35,076 nucleotides of DNA from Synechococcus sp. PNGco_S_binSS4. GTDB taxonomy: Bacteria; Cyanobacteriota; Cyanobacteriia; PCC-6307; Cyanobiaceae. Where the stretch lies: positions 1-35,076 of the forward strand of contig RKSC01000101.1 of the NCBI GenBank assembly GCA_007571085.1, read 5' to 3'. Under the pieces are notes generated by a model. It made no database searches. It saw nothing but the letters and a program-made list of their open reading frames with translations, and had not been told where the DNA came from. Shown here piece after piece: positions 1 through 7,585 of the stretch. The translations under genes were made by a program, and so were the position numbers. Position 1 is the stretch's first letter, and each line of letters begins with the position of its first letter.

Positions 1-181
1 CCCTAGGGAATTCCCACCCATTGCCATGGAAGGAGTAGGCATGTTTCACTATGAATTCCTACCCTCCTATCAGGCCAAACCCTGGGTTAATTTCATCTCT
101 TAACTTGGTTTACAGTTGATAAACGAGACAGGTGACTTCTGGATCTCTTCACGCCACACCTCCATGGGCTATGGGCCCAGC

Positions 182-199
182 ATTGACAACGTTGTCAAT
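182..199. other. 18-bp perfect palindrome ATTGACAACGTTGTCAAT, followed by a T-run on the + strand
   Basis: Read directly from the sequence; followed by cATTTTTT, so it could be a weak terminator hairpin or an operator/recombination site. Confidence 0.6.
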
Positions 200-299
200 C
201 ATTTTTTAGGTTTTGATTTACTCAGCCAGCGATTTGGAGCTTGGCCTTGAGATATTCCATGCCCCCGGTCTCCCTTGAGGCAATTGCAGGGGCTGCACA

Positions 300-590
300 A
301 AAGCTGAAGGTTTGGCAAGTGGTCCGTGAACCCAGGTGACCAGCAGCACACGATGCAGGGCCGGATGCTTGGCTTCAATTATATTGATCTATGGCACATC
401 CAAATCGCTGATGGTCCAGGTGTCCTTGAATTAGCCACCTGCTGCTTTACTGCCCATGGCCGCAGCGGTAGTTGGTATTGGCGTTGAAGGGCCAGTCCAG
501 GTAGATTAGATCAACCCTGGTGCAGTTCATCCTTCCCATAATCGGCAGATCATCACCCGTCCATAGTTGGTTCCCCCAGTTGGGCTGGGC
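300..590 (-). pseudogene. Decayed site-specific N6-adenine DNA methyltransferase (type III / DPPY-F class) N-terminal fragment
   Basis: Hand translation of the minus strand: WGNQLWTGDDLPIMGRMNCTRVDLIYLDWPFNANTNYRCGHGQ*, then after a frameshift MGSKAAGG*FKDTWTISDLDVP*INIIEAKHPALHRVLL. This matches the family pattern N-LYxGDNLxIMRGMNSxSVDLIYLDPPFNSNxNY...GSKAAGAAFKDTWTLSDxDV...INLIEAKHPALHRVLL as I remember it. It has one frameshift and at least two in-frame stops. Confidence 0.8.
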
Positions 591-649
591 ACAGGGGGGT
601 CAGTGTCCTGTGCCAGTGAGGTGGGGCCCCTAGCCTCCCCTGGTGACTT

Positions 650-810
650 CCACTTTGCCCAGTATCCTCCACATAAGGGTTAGGTAAGTGTAGACTCCAG
701 CGGTAATCTGTGGGATAAATCCACCCCGCACCAGCCACCGGTGGGAAACCATGTCCACCTCTGCTTGGGGGGCTGGCGAAAGATACCAGGAGTAGCCCTG
801 TGGCCCCCAT
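650..810 (-). pseudogene. proS: Truncated, frameshifted prolyl-tRNA synthetase N-terminal remnant
   Basis: Minus-strand frame from ATG at 810 gives MGATGLLLVSFASPP. Shifting at a C6 run (CAGCCCCCCAAG) gives QAEVDMVSHRWLVRGGFIPQITAGVYTYLTLMWRILGKVEVTRGG*. This resembles the ProRS N-terminus (LLLVTLRxDPAEAD-SHxLLxRAGxIRxxxAGVYxYLPLMWRVLxKVE). Confidence 0.72.
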
Positions 811-880
811 GACGGAGCCAGCCAGCTGGTCAGCTGTACACTGTCGCACCTTCGAGACCCATCTGTCCAATTCCAGCCCC

Positions 881-1246
881 ATGGCCAGCAATTCTCCTTC
901 ACCAGAGGCCCTCATGGGCATCCAGGATGTTCAAGACTGCCTTAATCGCTCCCGGGCCTCCATCTACCGCTATGCCAACACCGATCCCCATACCCTTAAC
1001 CCTCCCTTTGACCTGGGTAAGCTGAATCCTGAGTTCCGCCAGGATCAAAAAGATCCCCTGCTGTTTCACCCCCAGGAGGTGGCCCGCTTTGCTCGGGATG
1101 TGTTGCGGATTAAAGGGGTCAATGTGGCTGTTCTCAATGCCCCCCAGACCAATACCCAGGAATTGCTAATGGAGATGCTGGCCGAATTGCGGCAAATCCG
1201 CCAAGCCCTAACCAGGGAATCAACTGATGGGAATCCAGATCTCTAA
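881..1246 (+). CDS. Conserved hypothetical cyanobacterial protein with an HTH/resolvase-like N-terminus
   Basis: Part of ORF 800..1246; the likely start is an internal Met (MASNSPSPEALMGIQDVQDCLNRSRASIYRYANTDP...). 'RSRASIYRY' looks like a recognition helix. Confidence 0.65.
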   Translation: MASNSPSPEALMGIQDVQDCLNRSRASIYRYANTDPHTLNPPFDLGKLNPEFRQDQKDPLLFHPQEVARFARDVLRIKGVNVAVLNAPQTNTQELLMEMLAELRQIRQALTRESTDGNPDL

Positions 1247-1526
1247 CATCCTCTTCCCACCACCTCCAATCCTGAATTGTTCAGTGACTAGAAGCTGCTT
1301 AGGACTGGCGGTGTGGCTTGCCCACACCACCTAGAGCCCAAAAATCTGCAGCTGGGGGAGCTCCTAGGGACCCTTTTACCCAATTGCCTATAAATATAAG
1401 AAGGTCACCATGTAATTAACAGAAAACCCATGGTTATGCAGTAAGCGAAGATACTTGGCGTTGGTCCATAGCTGTTGGCCCAGGGCTGGTGGAGTGCATG
1501 GCCAGAGGTTCATTAAAATGGACGAC

Positions 1527-1574
1527 CATGAGCTTAGGAACAGATCACAACATGAGCTTAGGAACAGATCACAA
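1527..1574. repeat. Perfect 24-bp tandem duplication (CATGAGCTTAGGAACAGATCACAA x2)
   Basis: Two identical adjacent copies, 1527-1550 and 1551-1574. Confidence 0.95.
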
Positions 1575-1858
1575 TCCTAGCACCAAAGTAGTAATTTTCC
1601 CTACCCAACGGACTCAGGTTAGGGGGACTTGTCCCGTAGTTTCTCTCGGAACTGTCAGACCCCTAATGCTGCCGTAGATGAAGACAGCAGGGCACTACCC
1701 ATCTGCCAGAACCTTTAGGCTGATGTTATAAAAATCACCTCCATCTGTACTGAAGTCAACCTGAGAGAGTCTAATTGGGCAGCAGTACTGGCGGGAAGTG
1801 TGGAGAATTACCATGGCAGGCCTGGTCTGGATACCCATTTCTGAAAGCTTCAATCTTC

Positions 1859-1882
1859 AATGATTGGTGCAATGATTGGTGT
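1859..1882. repeat. 12-bp tandem duplication (AATGATTGGTGC / AATGATTGGTGT)
   Basis: Adjacent copies with one mismatch, upstream of the likely imelysin start. Confidence 0.9.
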
Positions 1883-1930
1883 ATTTTGGCCTTTGCCTTC
1901 GCCAATGTCAACAACAACTTTAAAACTTCC

Positions 1931-2956
1931 ATGGCTCCTATGAGAATGCTCAACCTTCGCTTCCTCTCCAAGATAGGTTTTTGGGCCTCAGTTTCAGGGA
2001 TGGCTTTTGTTTTTGCTGCCTGTTCTAAAGGCAGTGGTATCACCCCTTCCCAGGTGAGCAAGGCCTTTGTTAAAGATCTAGTTTTACCATCCTATACTGT
2101 GCTGGCCCAGGAGAGTGAAGCCCTCCAGGATGCACTCCAAACTCTGGCAGATAATCCCACAGAAGCCCACCTGGCTGCGGCCCGTCAGCAGTGGATTGAA
2201 ACCCGACCCCTCTGGGAAAAAACAGAAAGCTGGGCCTTTGGTCCTGCAGCGACGGAGGGTCTAGATGGGGATCTGGACGACTGGCCTGTTAGCACCCTGG
2301 AGTTGGACCAGGCCCTGGCCACAGATCCCTTTACAGCAGACACCTTTGCCAAGCTGGGCACCACATCAATTGGCTTCCATGGCATTGAGTTTATCCTCTA
2401 CGGTGATGGGGACACCTTGCCCAGGGCTGCAGACCTAACCCCCCAGGAGTACACCTACCTGGGTTTAGCGGGAGAAGCCTTCCAGGAAACAGCTCAACAG
2501 CTGCTGAACAGCTGGATGGGAGACAGTGGTTTTGGTGCTCAGCTCATGGAGGATCCTGATGCCACGGTCCTGGAAATGGTTGAGGGGATCATCGGCACTT
2601 TGGAGGAGGTGCACCTGGAGAAATTGGCTGCTGTTTTGGAGGATGGGCCGGAAGGTCTAGAGAGTCGCTTTAGCGGCAACACCAATGTGGACATTGTTGC
2701 CAATGTTTCCGGTGCTCAAAGGGTCTATGAGGACACGGGCTTGAAGCAACTGTTGGCCGCGAAAGATGGGGATCTGGCCCAGCAGCTCTCGGAAGCTTTG
2801 TCCATGGGTGTGATGACTGCTGAGGCCCTACCCTCCCGGCTAAGCAAGCGCCTAGATGACCCTGAGGTGACGACATCCATGGTGGCCACCATTGCGGCCA
2901 CGGAATCCGCATTCCACTTGATGAGCCGTGCCCTTGGTGTACTGGACAGTTTTTGA
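1931..2956 (+). CDS. Imelysin family (peptidase M75-like) lipoprotein, iron-related
   Basis: ORF 1775..2956. The likely start is at Met 1931-1946, which gives a signal peptide with lipobox-like VFAAC. GxHxxE motif is present (IGFHGIEFILYGDGD). Confidence 0.85.
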   Translation: MAPMRMLNLRFLSKIGFWASVSGMAFVFAACSKGSGITPSQVSKAFVKDLVLPSYTVLAQESEALQDALQTLADNPTEAHLAAARQQWIETRPLWEKTESWAFGPAATEGLDGDLDDWPVSTLELDQALATDPFTADTFAKLGTTSIGFHGIEFILYGDGDTLPRAADLTPQEYTYLGLAGEAFQETAQQLLNSWMGDSGFGAQLMEDPDATVLEMVEGIIGTLEEVHLEKLAAVLEDGPEGLESRFSGNTNVDIVANVSGAQRVYEDTGLKQLLAAKDGDLAQQLSEALSMGVMTAEALPSRLSKRLDDPEVTTSMVATIAATESAFHLMSRALGVLDSF

Positions 2957-2967
2957 GTTTTAGGTTG

Positions 2968-4359
2968 ATGATCCTGATCAAATCCAAGTCCACAAAACCA
3001 ATGGAACCTGGTGCTGTGGCGGGGGTGAACCGTCGCTTACTCCTATTTGTGGCCACTGGCCTGGTCATGGCCTTATTTGTGGCTGTTGTGCAAATACCTT
3101 CCTATTCTGAGGATAGCCAACGTGCTGCTGGGGCCATGACGGTTTTCAATCGCACGTCGGCGGCCCTGGAGAAACCAGCCTCTGGCCTAACTGAAGATGA
3201 GATTGCCCGCCATGATGTGGGTGATCCCCTCTTTGAGCGGAGCCACGTTCCCCTGGCCACCCACCCTGGGGCCGGCTTGGGTCCCCTATTTAACGCCAAT
3301 TCCTGTGTGGCCTGCCATGTGCGCAATGGCCGGGGGTCTGCTGTGCCGGGCATGTCCCTGGTGCGGGTGGCCCTTCAAGAAGCTGGGGGCAGCAAGCCCG
3401 TACCCAACTGGGGTTGGCAAATCCAAGACCAGGCCATCTTTGGCCATGAACCAGAAGCCACCGTAGCCCTCAGATGGGAGGAGGAGCCCCAGGTGGCAGG
3501 TGAACCGTCACTGCGAAGGGTTCATGTGGACTTGATCGGTCCTGACGGTCAATTTGTGGAAGAGCCAGAGATGAACCGATCCCTGCGAACCCCACCCCCT
3601 CTCATTGGCCTGGGCCTGCTGGAAGCCATTCCAGAGCAGAGAATCCTTGATGGTGCCGATGCAGATGATCAAGACGGGGATGGGATTTCAGGGCGTCCTG
3701 TTTGGCTGGATCGAGGTGATGGGCGGCGGGAGCTGGGACGCTTTGGCTGGAAGGCGGGGACAGCCACCGTGCAGGAGCAAACGGTCGAGGCATACCTCAA
3801 CGACATGGGTCTCACCACACCGGCCGGGCCCCACACTAGCCAGACCATGGCAGGGCAACCGGCGGATATCCCCTGGGAAGAGGTAAAGGCGGTGACGTTC
3901 TATAACCAGAGCCTGGGTGCACCAGCCACAAGGTGGTCTGTCCAAGATCCAGTGGTGGCTAAGGGCCAGTCACTATTTAGGAACCTGGAATGTGCCACCT
4001 GCCATACTCCTAGTCATGGCACCAGCACAGATCCCAGCCTGGTGGTGGCTGCCATCCGTGATCAAACCATCTGGCCTTATACAGATCTGTTGGTCCATGA
4101 CATGGGCCCTGGGCTAGATGACGGTGTGGCTGAGCAGGGCTTAACCAGTTCAGCAGAATGGCGCACAGCACCCCTCTGGGGCCTGGGACTAGCCCAGCGG
4201 GTGAACGGTAAGGCTGGCTATCTCCACGACGGGCGGGCTCGCACCGTGGATGAGGCCATCCGCTGGCACGGGGGGGAGGCTGGGAGGTCCAAGGAACGGT
4301 ATTTGGCATTGGCCCCTAATGATCGCCAATCCCTACTGACCTGGCTCCAAGGGCTGTAA
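2968..4359 (+). CDS. Di-heme oxidoreductase / thiol oxidoreductase-like (DUF1111) c-type cytochrome
   Basis: ORF 2953..4359 uses TTG in the track; ATG at 2968 or 3001 is more likely. Two CxxCH motifs (NSCVACHVRNGRG and LECATCHTPSHG). C-terminal YLHDGRARTVDEAIRWHGGEA is typical of the family. Confidence 0.88.
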   Translation: MILIKSKSTKPMEPGAVAGVNRRLLLFVATGLVMALFVAVVQIPSYSEDSQRAAGAMTVFNRTSAALEKPASGLTEDEIARHDVGDPLFERSHVPLATHPGAGLGPLFNANSCVACHVRNGRGSAVPGMSLVRVALQEAGGSKPVPNWGWQIQDQAIFGHEPEATVALRWEEEPQVAGEPSLRRVHVDLIGPDGQFVEEPEMNRSLRTPPPLIGLGLLEAIPEQRILDGADADDQDGDGISGRPVWLDRGDGRRELGRFGWKAGTATVQEQTVEAYLNDMGLTTPAGPHTSQTMAGQPADIPWEEVKAVTFYNQSLGAPATRWSVQDPVVAKGQSLFRNLECATCHTPSHGTSTDPSLVVAAIRDQTIWPYTDLLVHDMGPGLDDGVAEQGLTSSAEWRTAPLWGLGLAQRVNGKAGYLHDGRARTVDEAIRWHGGEAGRSKERYLALAPNDRQSLLTWLQGL

Positions 4360-4557
4360 GACCATCTGTCCACCCGGTGATGTGAGCAGGAGGGACACCC
4401 CATTCCCCACTGCTCAACCATGTTTTGTAACAGCCTTTGCAACAGATCAAGGGGCTTATTGAGAGCCAGTCGCTATTATTTATGTTTAATTGAGAATAGC
4501 TTGCAATAAACCAGGGCTTGCCCCTAAGCTCCCATCTCAGATGACCCTTATCAGATC

Positions 4558-5160
4558 GTGGCGACTCTTTCACCGCTCTATAGACCCATGCCGGAAATCC
4601 CCCGGGGTGTGATCCGGATGCCTGCTGGTCAAACGGTGCTCCTGGATCCTGTGAGTGCTGGTGAGTCCAGGCAGATTGAGGTTCTAGACGGCGTCGGTCG
4701 TGTGCTTTGCCCCTGTGAAGAAACCCAGGGCATGACCTTGGCCTTTCTGCAGCAAAGCGACCGCCTCACCACAGACCGCCTGTGTAGCGAAGGGGTCTGC
4801 ATTGAAGCACTCACCGGCTTGAGCTTCGTGGTTCACCCGGAAAGCAGCGATGTGGGCATTTGTACGGTGAATGAGTGGACCCTTCAGTTGTTGCGTATTC
4901 GCCACTTCAAGACAGCTGAATTGCGGCTCCAAGCCCTATTCGGTTTGTTGGTGTCCCGTCTGGGGCGCCGCTGTGGGGATTGGTGCACCTTGTCGTTCCG
5001 CCTCAGTCACGAGCGGATCGCTGAGCTGATAGGTACCACCCGGGTAACCACCACTCGACTCATCAGCAAAGCGCGTCAAGCCAGACTCTTGCAAGTGGAC
5101 TCAGGAACTGGAACAAGGGTGTCGCCGCGCCTTTTGGATCTTGCCCGGGAAGCCTGCTAG
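4558..5160 (+). CDS. Crp/Fnr-family transcriptional regulator
   Basis: C-terminal winged helix LSHERIAELIGTTRVTTTRLISKARQARLLQVD, as in NtcA/Crp. GTG start at 4558 or ATG at 4588. Confidence 0.82.
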   Translation: MATLSPLYRPMPEIPRGVIRMPAGQTVLLDPVSAGESRQIEVLDGVGRVLCPCEETQGMTLAFLQQSDRLTTDRLCSEGVCIEALTGLSFVVHPESSDVGICTVNEWTLQLLRIRHFKTAELRLQALFGLLVSRLGRRCGDWCTLSFRLSHERIAELIGTTRVTTTRLISKARQARLLQVDSGTGTRVSPRLLDLAREAC

Positions 5161-5174
5161 GGCTGGGTATTGGC

Positions 5175-5378
5175 CTACTCGCGACCACAGCGGCATGACC
5201 CACCTTTCCATTTGCTGCACTTGGACCGCTTGCAGCCTTTTTTGTCCTTCTTCCGCTGGGCTGAGGTGATCGGTTTCAAGGATCTAACCGGGGAGGGAAT
5301 GGGTCCTAGTCTCCATAGGGAAAGCCTGGGCGGAATCCCTGGGATCCCTTGAGGCGTGACTTTTGTTACAAGATCCAT
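5175..5378 (-). CDS. Candidate small Lys/Cys-rich protein
   Basis: 67-aa minus-strand ORF ending AQRKKDKKGCKRSKCSKWKGGSCRCGRE*. The biased composition and clustered cysteines look non-random. The true start may be downstream. Confidence 0.45.
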   Translation of the reverse strand: MDLVTKVTPQGIPGIPPRLSLWRLGPIPSPVRSLKPITSAQRKKDKKGCKRSKCSKWKGGSCRCGRE

Positions 5379-5466
5379 GTGATCTTTGCTACCAATCCAT
5401 GTTCCATTATGATTTGCCTTAGAGCCTCACCAGGCAATCTAATCTCCAAGTGAAGGCCATTGAGTC

Positions 5467-6063
5467 ATGACCACAACACCCACCACGGAAGCTCTAGCGG
5501 TTGCCAATCCGTCAGCCCAGCTGCGCCGTCCTGTTCCCCGCCCTCTGGCCCCTGATGTTCTCAGCCATCTGCAGCTCCATCTGCAGATGGAACTACAAGC
5601 TAGCTATGACTACTTCCGTCTAGCAATTTGGTTCGCAGAGCGGGATTGGAAAGGATTTGCTGAATTTGCCCGCCAAGAGGCCTTGAGCGAACACCAGCAC
5701 GCCTGTAAGGTGGCAGACCACCTCATTGATCGGGGTCAAGCCATTGATCTGGCCACCCTGCAACCCAACACCAGCACCTGGGACAGTGTGGAAGCTGTGA
5801 CCCAATTTATTTTTGACAATGAGGTGGCAGTAACGGCTTCAGCCCAACAGATCTATTCCATGGCTGAGAGGGCCGGTGACTACATCACCTCCGTTTTTCT
5901 TGACAGCGTCATTCAACAGCAGACGGAGGCAGAAGCCCAAGCGGCCCATGTGATGAGCCGGGTGCGCCTGGCTGGTGAGAACCCCGCAGCTCTCCTGCTG
6001 ATAGATCAGGAACTGAGCCGGGGTGAGGGGAATCGCCCCAGGGTGGCAGATGGTGACAGCTAG
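5467..6063 (+). CDS. Ferritin
   Basis: LQLHLQMELQASYDYFRLAIWFAERDWKGFAEFARQEALSEHQHACKVADHLIDRG is a ferritin four-helix core with the E..Y and ExxxH ligand pattern. Confidence 0.9.
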   Translation: MTTTPTTEALAVANPSAQLRRPVPRPLAPDVLSHLQLHLQMELQASYDYFRLAIWFAERDWKGFAEFARQEALSEHQHACKVADHLIDRGQAIDLATLQPNTSTWDSVEAVTQFIFDNEVAVTASAQQIYSMAERAGDYITSVFLDSVIQQQTEAEAQAAHVMSRVRLAGENPAALLLIDQELSRGEGNRPRVADGDS

Positions 6064-6353
6064 GTGGCGTAGCTTTCCATGGGGCAAGGGCTGTTGTCTT
6101 GGGCCAGAATGCCTCTGCAAATGGCCTGAAGCAGGCTAAGCTTAATGGTTTCGCTGCCTGCGGTGCTTAGTAAGGATTGGGCAATTCCCTCCACATGCTC
6201 CACACGGCAGCGTAGATCCTGCAATTCCCCCTGCAGGCGATGGTGCAGAACCTGGTGATTCAGGTTCTGCCAATCCCATTGGGCCCTGGTCCAGCGACCT
6301 TGCAAAAATTCCACTTCCCAGAGAAGGTCAGCAATAATGGTCTTGACAAGCAT
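6060..6353 (-). CDS. Conserved hypothetical protein (about 97 aa)
   Basis: ORF on the minus strand, convergent with ferritin; the stop codons share CTAG at 6060-6063. Confidence 0.5.
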   Translation of the reverse strand: MLVKTIIADLLWEVEFLQGRWTRAQWDWQNLNHQVLHHRLQGELQDLRCRVEHVEGIAQSLLSTAGSETIKLSLLQAICRGILAQDNSPCPMESYAT

Positions 6354-6448
6354 GAAATCTTAAAATGGGTCGTTCACTGAAGTTGTTTCTATTCTGGCAG
6401 GGCTTTTTCCCCAGGGGATGACCGACTGCACAAGGGGATGTATCATTA

Positions 6449-6521
6449 GTAACCCATTAGAAGGTAAGCTGTTAGAGAGTAGCCTGTAGAAAGTGACCTG
6501 TAGAAAGCAACTTGCTAGAAA
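6449..6521. repeat. Degenerate tandem repeat, five units of 14-15 bp
   Basis: GTAACCCATTAGAAG / GTAAGCTGTTAGAGA / GTAGCCTGTAGAAA / GTGACCTGTAGAAA / GCAACTTGCTAGAAA, contiguous. Confidence 0.8.
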
Positions 6522-6541
6522 AACTTGGAATAACGAACCAC

Positions 6542-7585
6542 TCAGTGGCTCATGGCCAGCATTCTCTGAATGGGCAGCAAAGCCCGCTGACGAAGGTGCT
6601 CAGGAATTTCAATGCGGGGGTTTTGATTTTTGAGGCAGAGCCAAAGCTTGGCCAAGCTGTTGCGACGCATATGGGGACAGGCATTGCAACTGCACCCATC
6701 CAGGCCTGGCACTTCCAGAAAGGTTTTGCCTGGTACGGATCGGCGCATTTGGTGCAGAATGCCAGGCTCCGTTAAGACAATAAAAGCTGGAGCATCCGCA
6801 GAGCAGCTGTGGCTGAGCAAGCGACTGGTGGAGCCAATGAAATCAGCCAGGTCCAGGAGGTTTTCCTCACACTCCGGATGGGCAATAACCTCTGCCTCTG
6901 GATGAGACTGCTTGAGGGCCAGAACCGTGGCCTCGCTGAAGGTTTCATGGACAATGCAGCTTCCGGGCCAGAGCACCATGGGACGACCACTCTTCTTCTG
7001 TACCCAGCGGCCTAGATTGCGATCCGGTGCAAAGAGGATGGGCTGATCCTCCGGCAGCTGGCTCACCAGATCCACAGCATTGCTACTGGTGCAGATCAAA
7101 TCACTCTGGGCCTTGATGGCTGCCGAGGTGTTGATGTAGCTCACCACCAGGTGGTCAGGATACTGGGCCCGGAAGGCTGCAAATGCCTCAGGGGGGCAGC
7201 TCTCCGCCAAGGAGCAGCCCGCCTCTAAATCAGGAAGCAGCACCAAGCGAGAAGGGTTGAGGATTTTGGCGGTCTCCGCCATGAAGTGAACCCCGCAGAA
7301 TACGATCACCCGGGCATCGGTTTCTGCTGCTCGCCGGGATAGCTCCAGGGAGTCGCCAATGAAATCAGCAATGTCCTGGATCTCAGGTTCCTGATAGTAG
7401 TGAGCTAAAATAACAGCTCCCCTGCGCTCTCGTAACTCTGCAATGGCTGCAGGGAGCTCTGCCTGACTGGGACCATGGCCTACGGTGGGCAACTCTTCCA
7501 GCAGTGGTGCAGCAGCGAACACAATGGAAAAACTAGGCAAGATACTTAAGCCTAACGAAGTCTTGCATGGGCTGTTGCCCAACAC
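6542..7585 (-). CDS. nadA: Quinolinate synthase A
   Basis: [30 protein letters not shown]...[16 protein letters not shown]...PEC...[20 protein letters not shown]. The real start is probably an internal GTG near 7522, because the ORF overlaps the divergent gene. Confidence 0.95.
   Translation of the reverse strand: MLGNSPCKTSLGLSILPSFSIVFAAAPLLEELPTVGHGPSQAELPAAIAELRERRGAVILAHYYQEPEIQDIADFIGDSLELSRRAAETDARVIVFCGVHFMAETAKILNPSRLVLLPDLEAGCSLAESCPPEAFAAFRAQYPDHLVVSYINTSAAIKAQSDLICTSSNAVDLVSQLPEDQPILFAPDRNLGRWVQKKSGRPMVLWPGSCIVHETFSEATVLALKQSHPEAEVIAHPECEENLLDLADFIGSTSRLLSHSCSADAPAFIVLTEPGILHQMRRSVPGKTFLEVPGLDGCSCNACPHMRRNSLAKLWLCLKNQNPRIEIPEHLRQRALLPIQRMLAMSH

Noticed and set aside
553-921. 122-aa minus-strand ORF as an intact gene
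   Set aside because: Only the segment beginning MGATGLLLVSFASPP fits a family (ProRS), and the homology continues in a different frame, so it is pseudogene debris rather than an intact CDS.
1489-1677. 62-aa + strand ORF spanning the 24-bp tandem repeat
   Set aside because: No homology recognised and its coding potential is unclear; I kept the repeat and did not call a CDS.
1247-1774. Possible transposase or other gene remnant in this spacer
   Set aside because: I translated parts of both strands and could not match any frame to a family, unlike 1-810.
4488-4508. Fur-box-like AATTGAGAATAGCTTGCAATA upstream of the Crp-like gene
   Set aside because: Only the TGAGAAT half resembles a Fur box; the other half is not a convincing inverted match.
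5373-5402. ATCCATGT repeated with 22-bp spacing between the Crp-like gene and ferritin
   Set aside because: An 8-mer match over a short region is weak evidence and could be chance.
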